DNA of 64,000 nucleotides from Haloarcula ordinaria (GCF_029338275.1 NZ_CP119789.1:2046001-2110000); one strand, 5' to 3'; positions 42,384-51,151 are shown, counted from the first letter of the stretch. Numbers and translations: made by a program. The notes: a model not told the origin generated them from the letters alone.

Positions 42384-44485
42384 AGTTCCTCCTGGTCGAG
42401 CGTGAGTCGCAGGTCGACGGCCTGAACCCCCTCCGGGGTGGCCACGAGCGGGTTGATGTCCAGTTCGACGATGGCCGGGAAGTCCGTCACCAGCTGTGAG
42501 AGGCGCTGGATGGCCTCGACGAGGGCCGCCTCGTCGACGGGGTCCCGACCGCGGGCGCCGCGTAACAGCGGCGCGGAGTCGATGTCGTCGAGCATCTCTC
42601 TCGCGTCTGTCTCGCTGACGGGGGCGACGCGGACGGTGTTGTCTTCGAGCACCTCGACGAAGATGCCTCCGAGGCCGAACAGCAACAGGGGACCGAACTG
42701 CGGGTCGCGGTTCATCCCGAGGATGGTCTCGGTCCCCGAGTCGAGGTCGACCATCTCCTGGACCTGGACGCCCAGTACCGTCGCGTCGGACTGGTAGTTG
42801 CGCGCCCGGACGACGAGGTCCTCGTAGGTGTCGCGGACCTCCTCCGGCGGGACGCCGACCTCTACGCCGCCGATGTCGGACTTGTGGAGGATGTCCGGGC
42901 TGACGATCTTCATCACGACCTCGTCGCCGATCTCTGCGGCCACTTCCTCGGCCTCCGTCGGCGACCGTGTCACCGCACCCTGCGGTGTCGGGATGCCGTA
43001 CGCGTCGAGCAGTCCCATCGCTTCGACGCCCAGCCGGTTCGTGTCCCGCCGGGCGGCCGACCGGAGTATCTCCTCGGCCCGGTCGCGGTCGACGTCGAAC
43101 GTCGCCGGGTCCTCGTACTCGCGGGCCTGAATCTCGCGGTAGTCGCGCAGCGCGTCGAGGCTGTCGACGGCGCGCGCGGGGTCGAAGTAGTTCGGGATGC
43201 CGGCCTCGCTGAGGACCTCCTGGCCCGCGCCGACGGACTTCCCGCCCATCAGAGTGGTCGCCACGGGCGTCTCGAAGGCCGCCTGTTTCTCGACGACGAC
43301 TTCGGCGAGCTCCTCGAAGGACAGCACTGCGGTCGGACAGGCCACGACGACGGCCATCGCGACGTTGTCGTCGGCGAGCACGGTCTCCAGGGCGAGTTCG
43401 AACCGCTCCGCCGGGGCGTCCCCGATGATATCGACCGGGTTGTAGATGTTGGCCTCGTCGGGCATCGACTCCCTCAGCCGGTCGAGCGTCGCGTCCTCGA
43501 ACTCCGCCAGCGAGAGGTCCGAGTCGCCGACGGCGTCGGTCGTCATCACACCCGGGCCGCCGGCGTTCGTGACGATGGCTATCTCGTCGCCCTCGGGGAG
43601 CGGCTGGCCCGAGAGAATCTGTGCGTAGTCGAACAGCTCCTGGACCGACTCGACCCGGAGGGTCCCGGCCTGTTCGAGGCCCGCCTCGTAGGCCCGCTCC
43701 GACCCCGCCATCGCCCCGGTGTGGGAGGCGGCGGCGCTCGCACCGGCGTCGGTCCGGCCGGACTTGACGAGCACAATCGGGGTATCCTGAGCTACGTCTC
43801 GGGCCGTCCGGACGAACTTCGTCCCGTCGGAGATGTCCTCCAGGTAGCCGAGGATGACCTCGGTGTCCGGGTCTTCGCCCCACTCGGCGACGAAGTCGCC
43901 CTCGTCGAGGACGGCCTTGTTGCCCAGCGAGACGATGTCCTTGAACCCGACGTCGCGCTCGGCGGCCCAGTCGAGCACCGCCGTGACGAACGCCCCGGAC
44001 TGGCTCATGAAGGAGATGTCCCCGCTGTTTGCCATCTCGTTGCCGAACGTGGCGTTCAGCCCGCCGGGGGTCGACATCACGCCCAGGCTGTTGGGACCCA
44101 CGAGGTTTAGGTCGTACTCCTCGGCAGCCTCGATGAGCTTCTGCTCGCGGGACATGCCCTCGCTGCCGGTCTCGCCGAACCCGGCCGTGATGACGACGAC
44201 GTTCTTCACCCCCGCCTGGCCAGCCTCTCTGATGGCCTGGACCGCCGCGTCCGGTGGCACGACGACGACGGCGACGTCGACCATCCCGGGGTCGTCGACG
44301 TCACCGATGGTATCGTAGCAGGGCAGGCCGAGGGCCTCGTCTTTGTATGGGTTGACCGCTACGATCTCGCCGTCGAACGATGCAAGCAGGTTCGACGTGA
44401 TAGCGCGACCGACAGAGCCCTCCGAGTCGGTCGCACCGATTACGGCGACCCGTTCCGGCGCGAAAAGCGTCGATAGTCGTCCCAT
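42380..44485 (-). CDS. Acetate--CoA ligase (ADP-forming), fused alpha and beta subunits
   Basis: A 701-residue enzyme interconverting acetyl-CoA + ADP + Pi with acetate + ATP + CoA. The N-terminal alpha part has CoA-binding ERVAVIGATDSEGSVGRA at 11-28 and the phospho-histidine H255 in SHTGAMAGS. The beta part is an ATP-grasp domain (about 480-701: EVVMKIVSPDILHKSDIGGVEVG, INPLVATPEGVQAVD). The ATG at 44485 is chosen: a TATA-like TTATATTC is 28 bases upstream on the minus strand, whereas the longer frame adds eight residues containing that region. Main acetate-forming route in haloarchaea; operon with the DRTGG protein. Confidence 0.93.
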   Translation of the reverse strand: MGRLSTLFAPERVAVIGATDSEGSVGRAITSNLLASFDGEIVAVNPYKDEALGLPCYDTIGDVDDPGMVDVAVVVVPPDAAVQAIREAGQAGVKNVVVITAGFGETGSEGMSREQKLIEAAEEYDLNLVGPNSLGVMSTPGGLNATFGNEMANSGDISFMSQSGAFVTAVLDWAAERDVGFKDIVSLGNKAVLDEGDFVAEWGEDPDTEVILGYLEDISDGTKFVRTARDVAQDTPIVLVKSGRTDAGASAAASHTGAMAGSERAYEAGLEQAGTLRVESVQELFDYAQILSGQPLPEGDEIAIVTNAGGPGVMTTDAVGDSDLSLAEFEDATLDRLRESMPDEANIYNPVDIIGDAPAERFELALETVLADDNVAMAVVVACPTAVLSFEELAEVVVEKQAAFETPVATTLMGGKSVGAGQEVLSEAGIPNYFDPARAVDSLDALRDYREIQAREYEDPATFDVDRDRAEEILRSAARRDTNRLGVEAMGLLDAYGIPTPQGAVTRSPTEAEEVAAEIGDEVVMKIVSPDILHKSDIGGVEVGVPPEEVRDTYEDLVVRARNYQSDATVLGVQVQEMVDLDSGTETILGMNRDPQFGPLLLFGLGGIFVEVLEDNTVRVAPVSETDAREMLDDIDSAPLLRGARGRDPVDEAALVEAIQRLSQLVTDFPAIVELDINPLVATPEGVQAVDLRLTLDQEEL

Positions 44486-44640
44486 GCCTCTATCGGACTT
44501 TCTCCCCACGCGCGAATATAACTGCGGGGTCGCTCCCGTCGGGTGAGAACCCCGCCCGGCATCGAAACGTCTTTAGCCGCGAATCCACGGCGTCGGTCGA
44601 CTTCGCGTCGTTTTTGTCCGTCGCCCGAGTACCGCCGTCG

Positions 44641-45030
44641 ATGGTTGATTCCGACCTGTTGGCGGCCTTCGACGACGAGGTGATTCGCGCCGTCGCGGCC
44701 GAGAACGACGTCGAGCGTGACCTGCTCGTCGACGCGCTGCGGGACCACCAGCGGACGATGCGTGACAACCCTGGCGTCGAGAACCTCGTCTACGAGTGGC
44801 GAAAGCAGTTCCAGGACCCGGTGCTCGACCGGACTCCGGACAGATACGTCGTCGCGGTCAAGCCGTCGGTCTGGGAGGAGTTCGGGTCCTTCCTGGAACT
44901 GAGCGACGAGATGCTGGGCGCCGTCGTGGCGGTCCATCAAGAACAGGTCCTCCGCTCGCTCTCCGAAGAGGCGCTGACTTCCGCTCCCGAACTCGTGCCG
45001 CTGGTGGTCGCCCGCCCGGCGAGTGACTGA
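44641..45030 (+). CDS. Conserved haloarchaeal protein of unknown function
   Basis: A 129-residue acidic helical protein: VIRAVAAENDVERDLLVDALRDHQRTMRDNPGVENLVYEWRKQF, then a less conserved part (YVVAVKPSVWEEFG). No catalytic motif is seen. It is widespread-looking in haloarchaea but I cannot name its family. The ATG at 44641 has CGTTTTTGT about 29 bases upstream and is divergent from the acetyl-CoA synthetase. A longer in-frame start exists 27 bases earlier but would place that promoter in an untranslated position of only two bases. Confidence 0.65.
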   Translation: MVDSDLLAAFDDEVIRAVAAENDVERDLLVDALRDHQRTMRDNPGVENLVYEWRKQFQDPVLDRTPDRYVVAVKPSVWEEFGSFLELSDEMLGAVVAVHQEQVLRSLSEEALTSAPELVPLVVARPASD

Positions 45031-45255
45031 AAGCCGACGTTATCGTCCCCGCCCAGTCCAGTCTCCTACTGACCGGGCCGGTGGCAATTCTGCTAGGTTC
45101 GGCCTCCCTCTGTATCAGTCTGGATTACTCAACGAGTGCCGTTTCTACGCTCCGCATTACAATGCAGCAGACTACCAAGGCTTTCTCGTTCCCGACGGCC
45201 GGGAGCTCGGTCACCCACCAAACGACCGGCCGGGAACGACCAAGGAACGATTGAA

Positions 45256-46011
45256 ATGCCAAAACCAACAGATAGCATCACACGAAGACAAGCGCTCGTC
45301 GCCGGCGGCGCGGCCCTCGGTGGCCTCGCGCTCGGAACCTCGACGGTACTCGGACAGAACGACGACGAATCGCGGCGGTACAGAGTGACCATCGCGAACA
45401 ACACGCCTGGGCAACCGTTCACGCCCCCGGCGGTCGCGGCCCACACGGCCGACATCGAGGTGTTCGCCGTCGGCGAACCGGCCAACGAACCGACCCGTCA
45501 GCTCGCGGAGAACGGGGACCTGGGTCCCCTGAGCGACCTGGCGACGTCGGCTGACGAGGTCCGTGGCGTCGCCGTCGGTGATGCGCCCCTCGTCCCGCAG
45601 GCCGACCCCGCTGGAACCGGGAACCCGTGGTACACGATGTTGCATCTCACCGCCGACGAGGAGGCGACGTTCCTCACCTTCGCCAGTATGCTCATCGCCA
45701 CCAACGACGGTATCGTCGGCCTGGACACGGTCCCGCTGCCGAGCCACGTCAACGAGTCGCGCACCTACTACGCGAACGGCTACGACGTTGGCACCGAACA
45801 GAACACGGAACTGTTCGCCGACATGGTCCCCCCAGCCAAGACGCTCATCATCGGTGGCGAGCCAGAGGGGACCGCCGAGAGCGACGAGGACATCGCCGAG
45901 GACGACGTCATCCGCCCGCATCCGGGGATTCAGGGAGTCGGCAACTTACCCCCGGAAGTCTACGACTGGGACGAGCCCGCCGCGCTGGTCCAGGTCGAGC
46001 GTCTGGGGTAG
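45256..46011 (+). CDS. Exported spondin-domain protein
   Basis: A 251-residue exported protein. Tat signal: TRRQALVAGGAALGGLALG at residues 9-27. The rest (about 38-215) matches the spondin N (Spond_N) domain of bacterial and archaeal surface proteins: YRVTIANNTPGQPFTPP, VFAVGEPANE, TFLTFASMLIATNDGIVGLDTVPLP, and YDVGTEQNTE. The domain is thought to mediate adhesion or calcium-dependent binding; here no enzymatic residues are evident. The 225-base region before it holds no gene I can support. No obvious operon partner. Confidence 0.8.
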   Translation: MPKPTDSITRRQALVAGGAALGGLALGTSTVLGQNDDESRRYRVTIANNTPGQPFTPPAVAAHTADIEVFAVGEPANEPTRQLAENGDLGPLSDLATSADEVRGVAVGDAPLVPQADPAGTGNPWYTMLHLTADEEATFLTFASMLIATNDGIVGLDTVPLPSHVNESRTYYANGYDVGTEQNTELFADMVPPAKTLIIGGEPEGTAESDEDIAEDDVIRPHPGIQGVGNLPPEVYDWDEPAALVQVERLG

Positions 46012-46229
46012 CGACCTGGCTCGCCAGCGACGGACGCCGTCTCCCGATGGCGATGTGCTCGTTCAGCCAGCGAGTATTCCGGTCGGCGCTGTGAGTACTT
46101 CGATTCTCCCGTACCGATACGGGGATCCGCCCGTCCCACCGCGCGGACACGTACGTTCTGGGTTATCCCGAAACGCGTCCCCCGCTCACGGACGGCGGGC
46201 TTTTGTAGGTCACGCGGCTACTGGATTAC

Positions 46230-46811
46230 ATGAGCGACAGTTCCGGTGACGACGTCACCGCCCTGCTGACGGACCTCGTCACCACGCTGCGTGACCTGGA
46301 GACGGCTGTCGAACCGCGCACGGAGCGCGGCCGACCGCGGCCACCGACACCGAAGGAACTGCTTCGGTTCACCAGCGACGTGACGATTCCCGCCGCCATC
46401 CTGGTCCTCCGGACGAACATCGAGGCGTTGAAGCTTTTGCGCCGGGCTATCAGGTTGGCCGAGCGACGGCCCGTGGCCGAGGACTCGACCGGAGACGCCG
46501 TCCGAGCCCGGGCCGCGGAACTCAGCAGTGTCACGCTCCGTCGGCTGGACGGCGCGCTGACAGAGATACAGCGCGCAGTCGAGGGCACGCCCGAGGACGA
46601 GGACGCGCGCGAGCTCCTCGAGGAGGCCAGAGCGCTCCGCGCCGACCTCGCGGACCGTCTCCAGGAAGTCGACGAGGGACGTTCAGCGGACGGCACGGAC
46701 GACTCGCTCAGTTCCGTCTCGGTCGACGTCGACGCCGAGCTGCAGTCCATCAAGGACGATATCGACCCTCCCGCCGACGACGAGTCTACGAACACAGACG
46801 ACGAGTCGTAG
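46230..46811 (+). CDS. Conserved haloarchaeal helical protein
   Basis: A 193-residue highly charged protein. The N-terminal helix (DDVTALLTDLVTTLRDLETAVE) and a hydrophobic stretch with FTSDVTIPAAILVLRTNIEALKLLRRAIRL (about 45-74) are followed by coiled-coil-like helices and a long acidic tail from about 155. No family name is certain. It could be a peripheral membrane protein. The TATA-like GCTTTTGTAGG about 27 bases upstream gives a leaderless mRNA. Confidence 0.65.
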   Translation: MSDSSGDDVTALLTDLVTTLRDLETAVEPRTERGRPRPPTPKELLRFTSDVTIPAAILVLRTNIEALKLLRRAIRLAERRPVAEDSTGDAVRARAAELSSVTLRRLDGALTEIQRAVEGTPEDEDARELLEEARALRADLADRLQEVDEGRSADGTDDSLSSVSVDVDAELQSIKDDIDPPADDESTNTDDES

Positions 46812-46887
46812 CGCCAGTCCGGGGTTCGGAGCGGACCGCTCGAAAACATAATGATTTATTATGTTACTCCTGCATTGTCCGATACAG

Positions 46888-47370
46888 ATGTCGAACACCG
46901 AGTACCCCGGACCACGGAGAGCCGTTTTCTTCGTCCGCCACGACCTGCCCGCGCCGTCGGCACAGCGTCGGGCCGAACTGGAACAGACGCTACAGGACCT
47001 CGTCTGTGCGGGCGTACTCGACGACGTCGAGACTGTGGTCTGGAACAAGCGGGTCCGAGCCGACCCTGCGCAGGACACCGCAGAGCGGAACCGCTATTCG
47101 GAGTTCGCCGACTGGGCGAGACGGGCCCACGCTTCGCTCGCGCCATTCTTTGACACGAGGGAGTGTTACAGCACGACGACCGGCGAGAAGGAGACACAGC
47201 TGGTGCTACCGACGATGGCCCTCGCCGTCTACGAGGACGGCGAACTCGTGCGCGTCGCGCCACACGCGAACGCCGGGAGCACCGAGTCCGTCACCGAGTG
47301 CGTCGAGCTGCTGTCGAGGCACGCTGACTCGATTCCGACGGTCCCGTCCTCCGTCTCGATGGCGGAGTGA
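46888..47370 (+). CDS. Haloarchaeal HTH_63-like protein, paralogue 1
   Basis: A 160-residue protein of a family seen only in haloarchaea as far as I recall, possibly HTH_63. Conserved landmarks shared with the next gene: FFVRHDLPAPSAQRRAELEQTLQDL, DDVETVVWNKRV, SEFADWARRAHASLAPFFDTRE, LPTMALAVYEDGELVRVAPH. The ATG at 46888 is preferred over an upstream in-frame start because ATTTATTATG is centred about 29 bases before it. DNA binding is inferred only from the family name I recall; no typical helix-turn-helix is obvious by eye. Confidence 0.65.
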   Translation: MSNTEYPGPRRAVFFVRHDLPAPSAQRRAELEQTLQDLVCAGVLDDVETVVWNKRVRADPAQDTAERNRYSEFADWARRAHASLAPFFDTRECYSTTTGEKETQLVLPTMALAVYEDGELVRVAPHANAGSTESVTECVELLSRHADSIPTVPSSVSMAE

Positions 47371-47443
47371 CGCTACGCGAGATGCATCGATATGGCTATC
47401 TCGTCGGCCGTCGTAGCTTCCCCGAACATCGGTGTATGATACC

Positions 47444-47887
47444 ATGCAACACGTCGACGGCGCAGCTCTGTACGTCCGGACGCCAGCGCCAATGGCGACC
47501 GAGAAGCGTCAACAGACTATTCTCGGACGGCTAGAGGCGCTCCGAAACGCCAGAGCCATCGACGACGTCACCGTCACCTACTGGTTCAGACAAGCACGCG
47601 ACAGCGACGAGGACCCCGTGATGCCGTCGGTCGTCGCGCTGGAGGCCTGGGCCGAAGACTGCGACGTTTCGCTCACGCCTGCGTTCGAGCACCACAACCG
47701 CTCGAACTGGTTTACCGGGACCGAGGACGACGTCGTGTCGCTCCCGGTCATCTGTCTGGCGTTCCTGGCCGACGGCGACATCTGTGCCGTCTATCCACAC
47801 TCGGGGCCGTCGGGCTATCAGAGTGTCATCGACGGGCTTGACAAGCTAGAAGCGGCGGCCACAGCCGAGTCGCACTCGTCTCCGTGA
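47444..47887 (+). CDS. Haloarchaeal HTH_63-like protein, paralogue 2
   Basis: A 147-residue paralogue of the preceding gene with the same order of motifs: ALYVRTPAPMATEKRQQTIL, DDVTVTYWFRQA, ALEAWAEDCDVSLTPAFEHHN, LPVICLAFLADGDICAVYPHSG. Sequence identity is low outside these positions, so the duplication is old. In-frame starts at 47432 and 47444 are both possible; the latter is chosen by comparison with the paralogue length. The neighbour downstream is convergent. Confidence 0.6.
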   Translation: MQHVDGAALYVRTPAPMATEKRQQTILGRLEALRNARAIDDVTVTYWFRQARDSDEDPVMPSVVALEAWAEDCDVSLTPAFEHHNRSNWFTGTEDDVVSLPVICLAFLADGDICAVYPHSGPSGYQSVIDGLDKLEAAATAESHSSP

Positions 47888-47911
47888 GCGGGCGAGTCGT
47901 CCTGCAGTCGG

Positions 47912-48289
47912 TCAGACCGGGTCCCAGCGGTAGCCGTCCCAGTCCTGGCTCTCGGGCTCTTTGATTCCGACGTCGGGGTCACGCAGTTCCTCGACGTAGA
48001 CCGGTTCGACTTCGTCGCCGGTCTCGACGTCCTCGGTCGTGACCTGGCCGAGCGCGCGGACGAAGTCGTCGGTCAGCCCCTCGTCGCTGAGGTCGAATTC
48101 GACGATGGCCATCGTGTTCGGCTGGCGCACCCCGGGAGGCGTGGCCGTCGACGTCGTCCAGGTGACGACTTCGGCGGTGCGCTCCGAGAGGTCGAGTGTT
48201 TCTTCCTGTGGCTCCCCGCAGTCCGGACAGCGCGGGTGGGTCGGATACGAGACGTGGCCGTTCGGACAGACCCCTGCGACCAGCGTCAT
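47912..48289 (-). CDS. DUF35/OB-fold acyl-CoA-binding zinc-ribbon protein
   Basis: A 125-residue partner of the thiolase just upstream. An N-terminal rubredoxin-like zinc ribbon (C8, C21 and C24, with H12 where the fourth cysteine is usual) is followed by an OB-fold (VVTWTTSTATPPGVRQPNTMAIVEFDL). In archaea such proteins bridge thiolase and HMG-CoA synthase in the mevalonate pathway. Its ATG overlaps the thiolase stop (ATGA). No HMG-CoA synthase gene is in the window, so this pair may serve another acyl-CoA reaction. Confidence 0.8.
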   Translation of the reverse strand: MTLVAGVCPNGHVSYPTHPRCPDCGEPQEETLDLSERTAEVVTWTTSTATPPGVRQPNTMAIVEFDLSDEGLTDDFVRALGQVTTEDVETGDEVEPVYVEELRDPDVGIKEPESQDWDGYRWDPV

Positions 48290-49437
48290 TCTGCTGCCTC
48301 CATGATGGTGGTGATGACACAGTTCCCGAAGCCGCCGACGTTACAGGCCAGCGCCGTCTCCGCGTCGACCTGTCGCGGCCCGGCCTCGCCGACGAGCTGT
48401 TCGTATATCTCGACGCCTTGTGCGACGCCGCTCGCCCCGAGCGGATGGCCCTTGGACTTCAGTCCGCCCGAGGTGTTGATGGGCAGGTCGCCGTCCTTCG
48501 CCGTCGTCCCGTCCATCGCCAGTTCCCAGGCAGTCCCCTGGTCGGCGACGCCGATACCCTCCAGCTGGAGGAACTCGAGGATGGTGAACATGTCGTGCAG
48601 TTCCGCGACGTCGAGGTCTTCCGGGCCCAGGCCGGCCATCTCGTAGGCGTCCTGACTCGATTCGACGACGCCACCCATGATCGTCGGGTCGTCGCGCTCG
48701 TGGACGACGTGGGTGTCCGTCGCGCCACTGATGCCCGATATGACCGCGTACTCGTCGGTAATCTCCTTGGCGCGTTCCTCGGTCGTGAACATCATCGCCG
48801 CGCTCCCGTCGGTGATGGGACAGAAGTCGTACAGTCGGAGCGGGTCGGCGATGATGGGCGAGTCAAGTGCTTTCTCGACGGTGATCTCCTTCTGGAACTG
48901 CGCGTTGGGGTTGTCGACCCCGTTCTTGTGGTTCTTGACGGCTACGCGGGCGAGTGACTCTCGCGGCGCGTCGAACCGCTCCAGGTAGTGACGGGCGGTC
49001 ATCCCGGCAAACGACGGCAGGGTGACGCCGTGCTTGTACTCGTCTGGATGGGTGATGGAGGCGATGATGTCCGTCGCCTCTCCCGTCGTCTTGTGGGTCA
49101 TCTTCTCCCCGCCGACCAGCAGCGTCATCTCGCTGGCGCCGGAGGCGACCGACTGCCAGGCCTCGTAGATGCCGGCCCCGCCCGAGGAGGAGGTCTGGTC
49201 GACCCGTTCGCTGTACGCCGGCATGAGCCCGAGGTCGTGGGCCAGGAGGTTCATCACGCCCGTCTGGCCCTCGAACTCGCCGCTCGCCATGTTCGAGACG
49301 TACAGGTGCTCTACGTCCTTCGGTGTGACACCGGCGTCGTCGAGGCACGCTTCGCCGGCCTCCGAGAGCAACTCGCGGAGCCAGGCGTCACGCTGCCCGA
49401 ACTTCGTCATCGACGCGCCGATTACTGCGACTCCCAT
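48286..49437 (-). CDS. Thiolase-family protein lacking the nucleophilic cysteine
   Basis: A 383-residue thiolase fold of the SCP-x/archaeal type. The nucleophile motif, usually GACASGG, reads QTSSSGG (81-87), so the catalytic cysteine is S83. The histidine motif GGLKSKGHPLGASG and HDMFTILE are present; in HDMFTI the family's HDCFT cysteine is methionine. The C-terminal ACNVGGFGNCV retains cysteines. The substitution probably abolishes or alters condensation; other roles such as scaffold or hydrolase are possible. It is the first gene of a two-gene operon with the DUF35 protein. The promoter may include AAATCTAC at about 28 bases upstream. Confidence 0.8.
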   Translation of the reverse strand: MGVAVIGASMTKFGQRDAWLRELLSEAGEACLDDAGVTPKDVEHLYVSNMASGEFEGQTGVMNLLAHDLGLMPAYSERVDQTSSSGGAGIYEAWQSVASGASEMTLLVGGEKMTHKTTGEATDIIASITHPDEYKHGVTLPSFAGMTARHYLERFDAPRESLARVAVKNHKNGVDNPNAQFQKEITVEKALDSPIIADPLRLYDFCPITDGSAAMMFTTEERAKEITDEYAVISGISGATDTHVVHERDDPTIMGGVVESSQDAYEMAGLGPEDLDVAELHDMFTILEFLQLEGIGVADQGTAWELAMDGTTAKDGDLPINTSGGLKSKGHPLGASGVAQGVEIYEQLVGEAGPRQVDAETALACNVGGFGNCVITTIMEAAE

Positions 49438-49669
49438 GTGCGGCCACTCTCGGGGATACCCTGTGTAGATTTCGGTCCGGCTACACGTCGGGCCGCCCTC
49501 GCCACTCCCGTTGATCTGGTGACATCGTTGCAGCGGCGCTCGTCGTCAGCCCCGATGACAGGACGCTGTGTTCGAACTGCGAACGTGCGGCCCAGCACCA
49601 CCCTGGCACGCTATCATCTGATGAAAAACCGCTCTTGGTTATATGCCTCTGGAGGAGCTATCCGGCGGC

Positions 49670-49747
49670 ATGAACTCGTCCGAACCGAAACGAAGTGACG
49701 CTGCCGTCGTGGTTCGGCGACACGAGGGGGGATGGCGCGCGCGATGA
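49670..49747 (+). CDS. Short leaderless ORF coupled to the zinc-ribbon gene
   Basis: A 25-codon ORF, MNSSEPKRSDAA followed by VVVRRHEGGWRAR. GTTATATGCC (49639-49648) is centred about 27-30 bases before its ATG, so transcription would begin there, and its TGA overlaps the ATG of the following zinc-ribbon gene (ATGA). The 232 bases between the thiolase start and this ORF hold no other gene. It may encode a small protein or only couple translation. Confidence 0.45.
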   Translation: MNSSEPKRSDAAVVVRRHEGGWRAR

Positions 49748-49890
49748 ACGACAGTGCCGGGTTGCTGTTCGTCTGTCCGGAGTGTGCCGAGACCATCGAA
49801 GTCAACGAACCGATGCAGGCGGCGATACTGGAGAGCGGATGTATCGTCTGCGGGGCGGCGATTACACCTGGGGCCTTCGAACGTAACTGA
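49744..49890 (+). CDS. 48-residue zinc-ribbon protein
   Basis: MNDSAGLLFVCPECAETIEV begins the protein; two Cys pairs, C11-x2-C14 and C33-x2-C36, form one zinc ribbon. It resembles haloarchaeal short zinc proteins of the DUF7560 type. The start at 49744 is chosen because it overlaps the stop of the 25-residue ORF by ATGA; an in-frame ATG at 49732 would add four residues and lacks that coupling. It is too short for many automatic annotations, yet the cysteine spacing is convincing. Confidence 0.7.
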   Translation: MNDSAGLLFVCPECAETIEVNEPMQAAILESGCIVCGAAITPGAFERN

Positions 49891-50009
49891 GTTATCAGTC
49901 CGTTCCGACCGGCTTCCGGCCGGCTAGTGCCGTGTTCTGCAGACTGTCGATACCCTACTCGAACCGCTTGCTACTGTCGGTGCGTGATGATATACTGGTG
50001 GTACCGGTC

Positions 50010-50672
50010 TCAGTCGACCAGCAGCGCGTCGAGCACCTTCGACTGTGCCGCGGCGAGGTGCTCGCTGAACGTCGCCCGACAGATGCCCATCGCCGCCGCG
50101 ACGTCGCCTGCGTTCGCCCGTTTGGGGTGGTCGAAGTAGCCGAGGTCGTGGGCGCGCTGCAGTGCCTCGCGCTGGCGGGCCGTCAGCTTCGCGCGGTCGA
50201 CGAACACGAGGTCGTGGTCGTCTCGGACCCCTTCTGACCGGAGCAGTCGCTGGATGTCAACCTCCGGGAACGACTCACGGAGGTCGGTGACGAGGCCCTG
50301 TAACGTCTCGACGTCCGGCGCGTGGAACGTCAGGAACACCGACCCCTCTCGGGTGTGTCGGTCGGCGATGGGACAGTCGTACGTCTCGACGCAGTCACAC
50401 GGGCACCGTACACCCGCCTCCCGCGTGTAGCGATAGACCGTGGTCGCGCCGTAGTCGAAGACCGGAGCGACGCGTTCGGGGAGTTCGGCGTCGACGTCGT
50501 CGGCTGGGTCGCCGCCTTCGAGGATGAACTCGACGGTGGTCCGGTCGGTGTCGCTGTCATTGACGCTCCGCCGAATCGACCGACTGTGTGCCTCTGCTCG
50601 CGCGGCGGCCTGTGCGACGAGACAGGTCTCGCCCGGGTCGACCCGGACTTCCGCTCGGATGCCGGTCCCCAT
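50010..50672 (-). CDS. HTH_10 (bacterio-opsin activator-like) transcriptional regulator
   Basis: A 220-residue regulator. The N-terminal part (about 1-150) carries a cysteine cluster, CPCDCVETYDC near 90-100, which could bind metal or sense redox. The C-terminal HTH_10 domain has LTARQREALQRAHDLGYFDHPKRANAGDVAAAMGICRATFSEHL, the usual signature of Bat-type regulators. The ATG at 50672 has ATTTAGATA about 28 bases upstream on the minus strand; the seven-residue longer version would include that spacer. Targets are unknown. Confidence 0.85.
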   Translation of the reverse strand: MGTGIRAEVRVDPGETCLVAQAAARAEAHSRSIRRSVNDSDTDRTTVEFILEGGDPADDVDAELPERVAPVFDYGATTVYRYTREAGVRCPCDCVETYDCPIADRHTREGSVFLTFHAPDVETLQGLVTDLRESFPEVDIQRLLRSEGVRDDHDLVFVDRAKLTARQREALQRAHDLGYFDHPKRANAGDVAAAMGICRATFSEHLAAAQSKVLDALLVD

Positions 50673-50806
50673 TCGTTCCGTATCTCGCAGCACTCCTATC
50701 TAAATCTCACGCACCGCCGAGATAGTCGAGGGGATATGAATCCCCCTGCATATGTTGGGACCTGCACTCTGCCACCGTCCCGTCTACACGGACACAGTGA
50801 GTCGTC

Positions 50807-51151
50807 ATGTCGTCCCAAGCACACCGATTCGAGCCCGGCCGTCGGAACGAGGTCGAACGCACAGCACTCGCCGAGTCGGACCTGCTGTCGGTCCTCACGG
50901 ACGAGAAGTGTCTGGGCGTCCTCCGGACACTCGAGTCCGACTCGCTGACAGTCACCGAACTCAACGACGAACTGGACGTGCCGATTTCGACGCTTTACCG
51001 AAAGGTCGACTGTCTCGTCGAAGCGGGGTTACTCGAAGAACACACTCGCTTCCGGGCGGACGGGAACCACAAGAACGAGTACGCCCGCACCGTTTCGGAC
51101 GTCTCGGTCGACGTCGACCTCGAGGCGCTCGAGGTCGTAGTCCGTGACTGA
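50807..51151 (+). CDS. Winged-helix (ArsR-like) transcriptional regulator
   Basis: A 114-residue single-domain regulator. The winged helix covers about 20-85: LLSVLTDEKCLGVLRTLESDSLTVTELNDELDVPISTLYRKVDCLVEAGLLEE, with the recognition helix at ISTLYRKVDCLVEAG. The following strand pair (HTRFRADGNHKNEYARTV) is the wing, and the C-terminus is acidic. Such small regulators are abundant in haloarchaea. It is divergent from the HTH_10 gene (134 bases between starts). Confidence 0.8.
   Translation: MSSQAHRFEPGRRNEVERTALAESDLLSVLTDEKCLGVLRTLESDSLTVTELNDELDVPISTLYRKVDCLVEAGLLEEHTRFRADGNHKNEYARTVSDVSVDVDLEALEVVVRD

Noticed and set aside
41307..43883. A single 858-residue minus-strand reading frame
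   Set aside because: Its first half is an out-of-frame shadow of the acetate-CoA ligase, rich in Arg/Gly. The real protein starts at 42383 (MTDTNTLLVTSTEEG) with an ATGA overlap.
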